DNA of 64,000 bases from Marinilabiliaceae bacterium ANBcel2 (GTDB lineage Bacteria > Bacteroidota > Bacteroidia > Bacteroidales > Marinilabiliaceae), in contig JARULA010000004.1 in NCBI GenBank assembly GCA_029688995.1, positions 62,001-126,000 of the forward strand. The letters run 5' to 3'. The position numbers and the translations under genes were made by a program. The notes beneath the pieces are model-generated. The model searched no databases, was not told where the DNA came from, and saw only the letters and a program-made list of their open reading frames with translations. Positions 40,555-49,485 of this stretch are shown in pieces (positions within the stretch are counted from its first letter, which is position 1; every line of letters begins with the position of its first letter).

Positions 40555-42666
40555 TTATTTTAAATATAGTTTATGGTTTTCATCTAAAACCAATACACCC
40601 TCCAGTTTTTCACCCTTCTCATTAACAAATCCTTTTAGTTTTAAGGTTCGCCCCTTGTTAATCAACATAGTAATCTGTTTGTATGTCAATCTCTTTTTCA
40701 TATAAATAAAGGGAATAATAAACTTGCATCCGCTTTTATAATTTTTGCACCCAAATGCTCTATTCCCTTTAACAATCTCTCCCTTTTTGCAAGAAGGGCA
40801 AATTATTATTTCATTGTTACTCTTATCACTAATACTATTTCTTGATTTTAATTTGTTTTGAGAGTTTAAAGAAGAGGCTGCTTTATTATCACTATTTATA
40901 TTAACCGGAATTGAAGGCGCATGTTTAACTGTAAAAACCAAATCAGAAATCATCTGCTTTAGCTCTTCAAGAAAAGTTTTTACATTATACTTATCCAGCT
41001 CTATATCTTTAAGCTTCTTTTCCCAAATACCTGTTAACTCAGCCGATTTGAGCATTTCATAACTTATTGTCTCTATTAGAGATATACCAACAGATGTAGC
41101 AACTAAACTTTTACGTCTCTTTTCGATATACTGTCTTTTAAAAAGAGTCTCTATAATTGCAGCTCGGGTAGAGGGTCTGCCAATACCATTTTCCTTCATA
41201 ATTTCACGCAGCTCCTCATCATCAACCTGCTTACCGGCTGTTTCCATAGCTCTTAACAGAGTAGCCTCGGTATAAGGTTTGGGTGGTGAAGTCTCTTTAC
41301 CAATTAAATCGGGACAATGAGCTCCCGACTCTCCTATTTTAAATTCAGGCAGCTCATCAGGTTGTCTCTTTTTTTCAGACCCTGAATATAAAACAGATCT
41401 CCAGTTATATTCAACTATCTGTTTTCCTGTTGCCTTAAAATCCAGTTCTGCAGCTCTCCCCTCAACAGTAGTGGTATTAATTACTGCATCGGGCCAAAAT
41501 GCTGCAATAAACCTACGCGTAATTAAATCAAAAACAAGCTTTTCATCCCTGCTTAATGATGAAGAAGGATTAACACCTGTTGGAATAATTGCATGATGAT
41601 CGGTCACTTTTTTATCATCAAAAATACGCTTAGGTTTTATTATCTTCTTCTCAAGTAGTGAAGCAGTATATTTATTATATGGTTTAACTCCTTTTAAAAT
41701 AGAAGGAATTTTGGAGTACATATCACTGCTTAAATATACTGTATCAACACGTGGATAGCTAATATGTTTTTTTTCATATAGAGTTTGAGCCGTTTTTAAG
41801 GTTTCATCGGCCGACAATCCAAATTTTCGGTTACACTCTACCTGCAGTGATGTTAAATCAAAAAGCTTAGGCGGTGCCTCCCTCCCTTTTTTACGACTAA
41901 AATCCTTAATTACAAATTCACTATCTTTAAGTGAATCAACAGCCTTATCAGCTTCGTCTTTATCACTATACCTCCCTTTGGTATTATTAAATGTAACTTC
42001 TTTGTAAACAGTTTTTATCTCCCAGTAAGGTTGTGGTTCAAAATTATCTATCTCCTTTTGTCTCTCTACAATTAAAGCTAAAGTAGGTGTTTGAACTCTT
42101 CCTATAGAGAGGACTTGACTAACACCATGTTTCAAAGTGTATAACCGTGTGGCATTAATACCCAACAACCAGTCACCTATGGCCCTGGAGCTTCCGGCAT
42201 GATAGAGACGGTCAAAATCACTGCTGTTACGTAAATTTTTAAATCCCTCCTTTAATGATTCTTCGGTAAGAGAGGATATCCATAGCCTCTTTACAGGACA
42301 TTTACAACCTGCTTTTTGTAAAACCCAACGCTGAATTACTTCACCCTCCTGAGCAGCATCACCACAATTTATAACCTCATCGGCATTAGTAATTAATGAT
42401 TTAATTATATTAAACTGTTTTTTTACACCATCATTATCAAGTAACTTTATTCCAAACCGGGAGGGTATTACAGGAAGGGTTCCCAAAGACCATCTTTTCC
42501 ATTCAGGCAAATAGTCATGAGGTTCCTTTAAAGAGCACAAATGACCAAAAGTCCAGGTTACCTGATATCCATTACCCTCAAAGTATCCGTTACGTTTTAA
42601 AGTAGCTCCCAAAATTTGTGCAATTTCTCTTGCAACACTTGGTTTCTCAGCAATACATACCTTCAT
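40555..42666 (-). CDS. topB: DNA topoisomerase III
   Basis: A 703-residue type IA topoisomerase. The N-terminal Toprim motif is KVCIAEKPSVAREIAQILGA with a DxD-type motif in CGDAAQEGE, the catalytic Tyr lies in HISYPRVDTVYLSS at about 306-319, and a C-terminal zinc segment has CPSCKKGEI and a second Cys pair in FGCKNYKSGC. It relaxes and decatenates DNA. It is 24 bp downstream of the MBL-fold gene on the same strand. Motifs match TopB rather than TopA. Length is normal for the TopB version without extra zinc fingers. Confidence 0.93.
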   Translation of the reverse strand: MKVCIAEKPSVAREIAQILGATLKRNGYFEGNGYQVTWTFGHLCSLKEPHDYLPEWKRWSLGTLPVIPSRFGIKLLDNDGVKKQFNIIKSLITNADEVINCGDAAQEGEVIQRWVLQKAGCKCPVKRLWISSLTEESLKEGFKNLRNSSDFDRLYHAGSSRAIGDWLLGINATRLYTLKHGVSQVLSIGRVQTPTLALIVERQKEIDNFEPQPYWEIKTVYKEVTFNNTKGRYSDKDEADKAVDSLKDSEFVIKDFSRKKGREAPPKLFDLTSLQVECNRKFGLSADETLKTAQTLYEKKHISYPRVDTVYLSSDMYSKIPSILKGVKPYNKYTASLLEKKIIKPKRIFDDKKVTDHHAIIPTGVNPSSSLSRDEKLVFDLITRRFIAAFWPDAVINTTTVEGRAAELDFKATGKQIVEYNWRSVLYSGSEKKRQPDELPEFKIGESGAHCPDLIGKETSPPKPYTEATLLRAMETAGKQVDDEELREIMKENGIGRPSTRAAIIETLFKRQYIEKRRKSLVATSVGISLIETISYEMLKSAELTGIWEKKLKDIELDKYNVKTFLEELKQMISDLVFTVKHAPSIPVNINSDNKAASSLNSQNKLKSRNSISDKSNNEIIICPSCKKGEIVKGNRAFGCKNYKSGCKFIIPFIYMKKRLTYKQITMLINKGRTLKLKGFVNEKGEKLEGVLVLDENHKLYLK

Positions 42667-42690
42667 TAATGTATATCTAAATTAACTATA

Positions 42691-43479
42691 TTATAATATA
42701 ATAACCTGACCATCATAAGCCAATTTAGCATTTTGTGGCAATTCATTATTTATCTTTTTATGTAAACCCATATGATGACTAATATGAGTAAAGTATGCCT
42801 TGTCGGGATTAACCTGGTGAACAATATCCAATGCTTCATCCAGACTAAAATGAGAGATGTGTGAGGTTTTTCTTAATGCATCAATAATTAATACCGAGGT
42901 TCCCTCCATCTTATTTAGTGTCTCCTCAGGAATAAAGCTAACATCGGTTAAATAACTAAATGAACCTATGCGGAAACCTAAAACAGGTAATTTATGATGC
43001 ATTGCACGTAGAGGAGTTATATCTAATCCCTTAATTTTAAAAGGGGAACAATCAATTTTATGCAAATTAACCTGCGGTAAACCAGGATATTTACTATTGC
43101 CAAAAACATAAGGATACTGACTATTTAAACTATCAATAACATTTTTTTCGGCATAAACATTTACAGCACTCCTGTTTATCCAGTTAAATGCTCTTACATC
43201 ATCTAATCCGCCGGTATGATCTTTATGTGAATGAGTCATTACTATTGCATCAATATGCCCAATATTAGCATTAAGCATCTGCATTCTAAAATCGGGACCA
43301 CAATCAATAACAATATTAATATTACAATACTCTATAAGAACCGATGATCTCAAACGCTTATCCTTGTTATCACTGGATTTGCAAACATCACATTGGCAAG
43401 CAATCATAGGAACACCTAAAGAGGTGCCCGTACCTAAAACAACAACTTTTAAAGGATGTAGTAATTTTTTAGAGCTCAT
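42691..43479 (-). CDS. MBL-fold metallo-hydrolase (PhnP-like)
   Basis: 262 residues from the ATG at 43479 (MSSKKLLHPLKVVVLG); the upstream in-frame ATG at 43503 adds eight atypical residues. The hallmark metal motif is THSHKDHTGG; VVVLGTGTSLGVP, CDVCKSS and SSVLIEYCNINIVIDCGPDFR place it in the PhnP/RNase Z-like group with a zinc-binding CxC-type N-terminal segment. PhnP is a cyclic phosphodiesterase in phosphonate breakdown, but no phn genes are near, so the substrate is unknown. It is divergent from the RsmI-like gene and upstream of topB. Confidence 0.85.
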   Translation of the reverse strand: MSSKKLLHPLKVVVLGTGTSLGVPMIACQCDVCKSSDNKDKRLRSSVLIEYCNINIVIDCGPDFRMQMLNANIGHIDAIVMTHSHKDHTGGLDDVRAFNWINRSAVNVYAEKNVIDSLNSQYPYVFGNSKYPGLPQVNLHKIDCSPFKIKGLDITPLRAMHHKLPVLGFRIGSFSYLTDVSFIPEETLNKMEGTSVLIIDALRKTSHISHFSLDEALDIVHQVNPDKAYFTHISHHMGLHKKINNELPQNAKLAYDGQVIIL

Positions 43480-43562
43480 GCAAGCGGTAATTAGATAACA
43501 CAATATTAAGGTAAATCATTTTAACATGAAAAGAAGAGAGGCAAAAAATAGTGCAAATTAGT

Positions 43563-43570
43563 TACCTTTG
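43563..43570 (+). promoter_or_regulatory. -7 element of the RsmI-like gene
   Basis: TACCTTTG lies 18 bp before the ATG at 43589. The upstream in-frame ATG at 43568 would overlap it, so this supports the later start. Confidence 0.5.
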
Positions 43571-43588
43571 CTTCCAAAACAATATCTA

Positions 43589-44293
43589 ATGAAGGGAACA
43601 TTATATTTAATACCAAACACTCTTGGTGCAGAACACTACAGTGATGTTATTCCACAAAAAACAGTATCAACAGCTGTAAATCTTAAGCACTTTATAGTAG
43701 AGGATTTAAAAAATGCACGCCGTTTTTTAAAAAAAATGGATAGAAATTTTGATATAGATAGCTGCAAATTTTATGTTCTAAATAAAAGAACCGATGATAA
43801 GGAGATATCTAATTCGTTGAGAGCACTATATAAAGGAGAGGATATAGGAGTAATATCCGAAGCCGGATGCCCGGGAGTTGCTGATCCGGGTGCTGAAGTA
43901 GTTAAAAGAGTTCATGGAGATAATATTAAAGTTGTACCCCTTACGGGGCCATCTTCTATTCTTCTTGCTTTAATGGCGTCCGGACTAAATGGGCAAAATT
44001 TTGCATTTAACGGATATCTCCCCATCAATAAGAGTAAGCGTGCAGATAGCTTAAAACAACTTGAACAGCTTTCAAAAAATAACGGACAATCACAAATATT
44101 TATTGAAGCTCCATATCGCAACAATCAAATGTTAGAGACAGTAATGGATGTTTGCAGCTTAAAAACCAAATTGTGTATTGCATGCAACATAACAACAAGC
44201 AGTGAGTTTATCTCTACACGAAGTATAAAAAGATGGAAAGAGGAGTTGCCAGATATTCACAAGCAGCCTGCAATTTTTATTATACAGGGATAA
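43589..44293 (+). CDS. SAM-dependent tetrapyrrole-methylase-fold methyltransferase (RsmI-like)
   Basis: 234 residues starting MKGTLYLIPNTLG. An upstream in-frame ATG at 43568 coincides with the promoter -7 box and is rejected. Motifs of the family: GTLYLIPNTLG, GVISEAGCPGVADPGAEVV (SAM site), VPLTGPSSILLALMASGL and FIEAPYRNNQMLE. RsmI 2'-O-methylates C1402 of 16S rRNA; this short version lacks the RsmI N-terminal part and C-terminal domain, and in Bacteroidota such proteins are usually called RsmI-like. The exact target is uncertain. It ends before a bidirectional terminator. Confidence 0.85.
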   Translation: MKGTLYLIPNTLGAEHYSDVIPQKTVSTAVNLKHFIVEDLKNARRFLKKMDRNFDIDSCKFYVLNKRTDDKEISNSLRALYKGEDIGVISEAGCPGVADPGAEVVKRVHGDNIKVVPLTGPSSILLALMASGLNGQNFAFNGYLPINKSKRADSLKQLEQLSKNNGQSQIFIEAPYRNNQMLETVMDVCSLKTKLCIACNITTSSEFISTRSIKRWKEELPDIHKQPAIFIIQG

Positions 44294-44295
44294 AA

Positions 44296-44345
44296 AAAGA
44301 GGGAGTATAAAAAATAATCTTTTAACTCCCTCTTTAACAAAATGT
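44296..44345. terminator. Bidirectional terminator
   Basis: AAAGAGGGAGT pairs with ACTCCCTCTTT over a 28-nt loop, between the convergent RsmI-like and purC genes. Confidence 0.65.
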
Positions 44346-44375
44346 TTTTATAACTTATTTAGTTATTTATAGAAA

Positions 44376-45329
44376 CTACTTTAAAAGCTCTTTAAGTGCA
44401 GATTCAACATTTTTCTCTATTCTCTTCTCTACATCTTCAGATTTAGCCTTTATAAACTTCTCTCCGGTAATTTTTTCAAATAGCTCGATATAACGATCAG
44501 ATACGCTACTTATATATTTTTCATCCATATCAGGAATGGACTCCCCTTCATTACCCTGAAACCCTTTTTCTATAAGCCACTCTCTCACAAACTCTTTTGA
44601 TAACTGCCTCTGCTTTTCACCTTTATTTAAACGCTCCTCATAGCCATCACAATAGAAGTATCTCGATGAGTCGGGAGTGTGTATCTCATCAATCAAATAA
44701 ATTTTTCCATCTTTTTTTCCAAACTCATACTTTGTATCAACAAGAATCAACCCTTTTTCTTTAGCTATTTTAGTGCCGCGCTCAAAAAGTTCACGAGTAT
44801 ATTGTTCTAGTTTAACATACTCTTCTTCAGAGACAAGTCCCGAACTTATAATCTCCTCACGGGAAATATCTTCATCATGACCATGTGTAGCTTTAGTAGT
44901 TGGTGTAATAATGGGGGTATCAAATTTTTGATTTTCAACCATTCCATCAGGCAAAGGCACACCACAAATGGATCTTTTACCAGCTTTATATTCACGCCAA
45001 ACATGACCGGTAAGGTAACCCCTTATAACCATCTCTACCTTGTATGGCTCACAAAAATGACCAATTGTTACCATAGGATCGGGTGTTGAAATCTTCCAGT
45101 TTGGAACAATATCAGATGTTGCATCCAAAAACTTTTCTGCTATCTGATTAAGAACCTGACCTTTAAAAGGTACACCTTTGGGCATAACAACATCAAAAGC
45201 TGAAATACGATCAGTAACTATCATAACCAGATAGTTGTCGTCAATGTTATAGACATCGCGTACCTTTCCCTCATAAAGCTCCTTTTGCCCGGGAAAATTG
45301 TAATTAGTTTTTACAATAGCATTTTCCAT
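44376..45329 (-). CDS. purC: Phosphoribosylaminoimidazole-succinocarboxamide synthase
   Basis: A 317-residue SAICAR synthetase. Motifs: [33 protein letters not shown], the ATP-binding [12 protein letters not shown] region, [26 protein letters not shown]. It joins aspartate to CAIR using ATP in purine synthesis. It is longer than the ~240-residue E. coli form, as is usual in Bacteroidota. The purC start is 33 bp after the phoH stop on the same strand. Start at 45329 agrees with the typical [14 protein letters not shown] opening. Confidence 0.95.
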   Translation of the reverse strand: MENAIVKTNYNFPGQKELYEGKVRDVYNIDDNYLVMIVTDRISAFDVVMPKGVPFKGQVLNQIAEKFLDATSDIVPNWKISTPDPMVTIGHFCEPYKVEMVIRGYLTGHVWREYKAGKRSICGVPLPDGMVENQKFDTPIITPTTKATHGHDEDISREEIISSGLVSEEEYVKLEQYTRELFERGTKIAKEKGLILVDTKYEFGKKDGKIYLIDEIHTPDSSRYFYCDGYEERLNKGEKQRQLSKEFVREWLIEKGFQGNEGESIPDMDEKYISSVSDRYIELFEKITGEKFIKAKSEDVEKRIEKNVESALKELLK

Positions 45330-45362
45330 CTTTTAATTTAATTATATGTTTATTATTAATAT

Positions 45363-46298
45363 TTACTCTTTATCATAAGCCTCCACAATATCCTGAACAA
45401 GACGATGTCTTACTATATCTTTTACTGTAAACTTAATACGTTCAATACCCTTTATTCCCTTTAAAATACGTGTTGCCTGAACAAGTCCGGATGACTCAGT
45501 TTTAGGTAAATCTATTTGAGTTAAATCTCCTGTTACTACAAACTTGGCATGGTCTCCCATACGAGTTAAAAACATCTTTAACTGGTTTGTAGTGGTATTT
45601 TGAGCCTCATCCAACACAACAAAAGCATTATTTAAAGTACGCCCTCTCATATAGGCAAGCGGAGCAATTTGAATTACTCCGTTTTCAAGATACTCTTTAA
45701 GTTTAACTGCCGGAATCATATCCATTAATGCATCATAAAGAGGTTGTAAATAGGGATCAATTTTCTCTTTCATATCTCCGGGCAAAAAACCTAACTTCTC
45801 ACCCGCTTCAACTGCGGGCCTACTTAAAATAATTCTTTTAACCACACGCCGCTTTAAAGCCCTAACAGCCAGCGCAATAGCTGTGTAAGTTTTGCCTGTT
45901 CCGGCCGGACCAACAGCAAAAAGAAGGTCATTTGTATCATAAGCTTTTACAAGCTTTCTTTGATTATATGTTCGTCCACGAATAGGCTTGCCATTAACTC
46001 CAAACAAAATAACATCACTCTCATCTTTACTCTCACCGTCACTTACACCATCTTCAAGAAGATCAACAATAGCGGCCTCCTTTAAAACATTATATTTATG
46101 GTAATGTTTAATTATTCGATTTATCTTTTCTTCAAAATCGGCAATTTCTTCAGCATCTCCCATAGCTTTAAGCCAGTTACCGCGAGCAACAACTTTTATT
46201 TTAGGAAAATGAGCTTTTATAATATCCAGCTTAACATTCTGCACTCCCAAAAATTCAGTTAGATCAACCGATTCAAGATAAATAAGTTTTTCTATCAT
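45363..46298 (-). CDS. phoH: PhoH family ATPase
   Basis: A 311-residue protein with an N-terminal segment carrying a KH-like layout (about 1-85) and a RecA-like ATPase: Walker A GPAGTGKTYTAIAL, RPAVEAGEKLGFLPGD, Walker B FVVLDEAQNTTTNQ and TGDLTQIDLP. PhoH/YbeZ-type proteins are RNA-associated ATPases linked to ribosome maturation with YbeY. It is upstream of purC in one strand unit and divergent from mazG. It is the YbeZ-type length. Confidence 0.93.
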   Translation of the reverse strand: MIEKLIYLESVDLTEFLGVQNVKLDIIKAHFPKIKVVARGNWLKAMGDAEEIADFEEKINRIIKHYHKYNVLKEAAIVDLLEDGVSDGESKDESDVILFGVNGKPIRGRTYNQRKLVKAYDTNDLLFAVGPAGTGKTYTAIALAVRALKRRVVKRIILSRPAVEAGEKLGFLPGDMKEKIDPYLQPLYDALMDMIPAVKLKEYLENGVIQIAPLAYMRGRTLNNAFVVLDEAQNTTTNQLKMFLTRMGDHAKFVVTGDLTQIDLPKTESSGLVQATRILKGIKGIERIKFTVKDIVRHRLVQDIVEAYDKE

Positions 46299-46364
46299 AA
46301 AACGTTTGTAATTCGTAATTTTAAGGCCACAAATTAACGATAATTTTTAGAAACAGACAGAGTA

Positions 46365-47144
46365 ATGCAAACAAAAAAAGAGAAGTTCGGGGAGCTTTTG
46401 AAGGTAATGGATATTTTACGCAAAGAGTGTCCATGGGATAGTAAACAGACCAATGAATCGTTAAGGAATTTAACAATTGAAGAGACCTATGAACTTGCCG
46501 ATGCGATAATTGAAAACAATAATGATGAAATTGCAAAAGAGTTGGGAGACCTTCTTTTGCATATAGTTTTTTACGCAAAAATAGGTGAGGAAAAAAATGA
46601 GTTTAACATTGTCGATGTTATCGATAATCTTATTGTCAAATTAAAATATCGGCATCCCCACATTTTTGGTAATACCAAAGTTAAAAATTCACGTGAAGTT
46701 GAAGAGAACTGGGAGAAGCTTAAACTTAAGGAGAAAAATGGAAACAAGTCTGTTTTATCAGGAGTTCCGGCATCATTACCGGCGATGATTAAAGCAAACA
46801 GAATTCAGGATAAAGCCAGAGGTGTTGGCTTTGATTGGGATGATCGCTCTCAGGTATGGAGTAAAATAGATGAGGAGTTAAATGAATTAAAAGAAGAGAT
46901 TAAAAAAGGAAACCAAGATGGCATAGAAGAGGAGTTTGGAGATCTCTTCTTCTCATTAATAAACAGTGCACGTTTATATAGTGTTGATCCGGAGAATGCG
47001 CTTGAACGGACTAATAAAAAGTTTATTTCCAGATTTAGTTATCTTGAAGAGATGACTCTGGGTAAAGGTAAAAACCTAAAAGAGATGAATATTAGCGAAA
47101 TGGATCGTATCTGGAATAATGCAAAAAAGAGAGAAAAGAGATAA
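46365..47144 (+). CDS. mazG: Nucleoside triphosphate pyrophosphohydrolase MazG
   Basis: A 259-residue two-domain MazG. The first domain has CPWDSKQTNESL and the metal motif EETYELADAI plus ELGDLLLHIVF; the second repeats it in DEELNELKEEI and EEFGDLFFSLIN. It hydrolyses NTPs to NMPs and pyrophosphate, cleaning damaged nucleotides. It is divergent from phoH, with a 66-bp gap that must hold both promoters. The transporter starts 72 bp after its stop. Confidence 0.94.
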   Translation: MQTKKEKFGELLKVMDILRKECPWDSKQTNESLRNLTIEETYELADAIIENNNDEIAKELGDLLLHIVFYAKIGEEKNEFNIVDVIDNLIVKLKYRHPHIFGNTKVKNSREVEENWEKLKLKEKNGNKSVLSGVPASLPAMIKANRIQDKARGVGFDWDDRSQVWSKIDEELNELKEEIKKGNQDGIEEEFGDLFFSLINSARLYSVDPENALERTNKKFISRFSYLEEMTLGKGKNLKEMNISEMDRIWNNAKKREKR

Positions 47145-47216
47145 TTCACTTTTCGTAAAATTAAATTAATTATTCTATTTTTAGAGTGGGAATAATTGAT
47201 ATTATTTAATTCAAAA

Positions 47217-49454
47217 ATGACCCAGAATAAAAGATTTTCATCCGGAGCCGGGTTTAATACAGCTCCCGTGTTTTTTACAGCAATATCAACAATACTTGGT
47301 GCAATCCTCTTTTTAAGATTTGGTTTTGCAACGGGTACACTTGGTTTTTGGGGTGCAATATTAATTGTATTGCTGGGGCATCTTATCACTTTGCCAACTG
47401 CACTTGCGATATCTGAAATAGCAACAAACCGAAGAGTTGAAGGAGGAGGCGAATATTTTATTATTTCACGTTCATTTGGTCTAAAAATTGGTTCAACCAT
47501 TGGGATAGCTCTCTTTTTATCACAAGCAATAAGTGTTGCATTTTATGTAATAGCATTCACCGAAGCTTTTGAACCATTATTTAATTGGTGGTATAATAAT
47601 TACGGATATCATCTTCCCAGACAGGCAGTAAGTATCCCGGCTCTATTGGTTTTAGCAACTGTTATTCTTAAACGTGGTGCAGGGATGGGCGTAAAAACCC
47701 TCTATTTTGTCGCAGCAGTGCTTTTTGTATCACTAATTCTATTCTTTACCGGCAAACCTATTGAAACTGAAGAGGCTTTTCGTCAACCGGGTAATAATTT
47801 TGGCTTTTTTAACAGGGAGCATTTCTTTATGGTTTTTGCCATCTGTTTTCCTGCCTTTACAGGGATGACAGCGGGGGTAGGATTAAGTGGGGATTTGAAA
47901 AATCCCGGTAAATCGATACCAATGGGAACAATTGGAGCAACATTAATTGGAATAGTTGTTTATGTTGCTCTTATTTGGAAATTTTCGGTATCTGCCTCGC
48001 AACATGATCTTGTAGAACATCAACTAATAATGTCACAAATAGCTATTGCAGGTGCAGTTGTTATTCCGCTGGGTTTAGGAGCATCTACAATCTCCTCAGC
48101 CATTGGCTCTGTAATGGTTGCACCACGAACCCTGCAGGCATTAGCCCATGATAAAATATTTCCGTTTCGAAAAATAAATTATATACTGGCAAAAGGAAAA
48201 GGAGCCACCAAAGAACCCTATAATGCATCAATAGTCTCTCTTATTATAGCTTTCTTTTTTGTAGCTATAGGAAATGTTAATATGGTGGCAGAGATAATCT
48301 CTATGTTTTTTTTAATAACATATGGTTCTCTATGTTTAATATCATTTTTAAATCATTTTGGAGCTCCTCCCTCTTACAGACCCCGCTTTAAATCAAAATG
48401 GTACTTCTCCCTTGCAGGTTTTATTCTGTCAGTCTGGGTTATGTTTATGATAAACCCTGGATACACAATTTTAGCCTACATAATAATAATAGTGCTATAC
48501 TTAATAGTTGAACATTTTAATAAAGAACAAAAAGGTGTAGTAAACATTTTTAAAGGAGCTATCTTTCAGCTCAACCGAAAAATGCAGGTCTATATGCAAA
48601 AGCACCAGTCCGACTATGAGAGTGAGGAGTGGAGGCCGGCTGCTGTTTGTATATCACCTCACTCTTTTGAAAGAGAAAAGGTTCTTGATATTATGAAATG
48701 GATCAGCTACAAACATGGTTTTGGCACATATTTCCATTTTATTGAAGATTACTACAGTAAACATTCGTGGGAAAAATCTCGTGAAATATTAAAAGAGCTG
48801 ATCGACCTCCAAAAAGAAGAGAACAATGCCCTTTATATTGATACTATGATTTCTCCCTCATATACATCAGCCATAGCTCAGGTTATTCAAGCACCATCAA
48901 TATCAGGTATGGAAAATAACATGGTGCTTTTTGAGTTTGACCGCAACAATAGCGATGAAATAAAACGAATAATTGAGAATATAAAATTAACAAAAGCGGG
49001 TAATTTTGATGTCTGTATTTTTGCAAGTACCCATGTTACCATTAGACCCAAAAATGGAATTCATATATGGATTCGCTCTACCGATGTTAACAATACTAAC
49101 TTAATGATACTGCTGGGATATATTATATTAGCACACCCCGACTGGCATAAAGGACATTTAAAAATATTTAGTATTTGCTCACCCGGAGATTGTGAAGCAA
49201 CCCATCATGAGTTAAATAATTTAATAGAAACAGGACGATTACCAATTACATTAAGCAACATTGAAATAATTTCTTCTACAGGAAATCAAACTATAAGCGA
49301 TATAATAAGTCAAAAATCAAAAAACGCAGGAATTACCATTATGGGATTTCGAGATGAGAGAATAAAACATGAAGGAGCCGATTTTTTTACAAGCTTTAAA
49401 GATATGGGTGACATTATTTTTGTTAATGCTACAAAATCAAAGGATATTAATTAA
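47217..49454 (+). CDS. APC-superfamily transporter (cation-chloride cotransporter type)
   Basis: 745 residues from the ATG at 47217 (MTQNKRFSSGAGF); a leading ATG at 47196 adds seven residues. About twelve transmembrane helices at roughly 10-430 start NTAPVFFTAISTILGAILFLRFGFA and include the FPAFTGMTAGVGLSGDLKNPGKSIP motif of cation-chloride cotransporters; a soluble C-terminal domain of about 300 residues follows, as in the eukaryotic NKCC/KCC family. It should move amino acids or K+/Cl- across the inner membrane. It precedes the tricorn-like protease on the same strand with a 31-bp gap. Confidence 0.85.
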   Translation: MTQNKRFSSGAGFNTAPVFFTAISTILGAILFLRFGFATGTLGFWGAILIVLLGHLITLPTALAISEIATNRRVEGGGEYFIISRSFGLKIGSTIGIALFLSQAISVAFYVIAFTEAFEPLFNWWYNNYGYHLPRQAVSIPALLVLATVILKRGAGMGVKTLYFVAAVLFVSLILFFTGKPIETEEAFRQPGNNFGFFNREHFFMVFAICFPAFTGMTAGVGLSGDLKNPGKSIPMGTIGATLIGIVVYVALIWKFSVSASQHDLVEHQLIMSQIAIAGAVVIPLGLGASTISSAIGSVMVAPRTLQALAHDKIFPFRKINYILAKGKGATKEPYNASIVSLIIAFFFVAIGNVNMVAEIISMFFLITYGSLCLISFLNHFGAPPSYRPRFKSKWYFSLAGFILSVWVMFMINPGYTILAYIIIIVLYLIVEHFNKEQKGVVNIFKGAIFQLNRKMQVYMQKHQSDYESEEWRPAAVCISPHSFEREKVLDIMKWISYKHGFGTYFHFIEDYYSKHSWEKSREILKELIDLQKEENNALYIDTMISPSYTSAIAQVIQAPSISGMENNMVLFEFDRNNSDEIKRIIENIKLTKAGNFDVCIFASTHVTIRPKNGIHIWIRSTDVNNTNLMILLGYIILAHPDWHKGHLKIFSICSPGDCEATHHELNNLIETGRLPITLSNIEIISSTGNQTISDIISQKSKNAGITIMGFRDERIKHEGADFFTSFKDMGDIIFVNATKSKDIN

Positions 49455-49485
49455 AACTATATAATAATATTAATTCAACTATTTT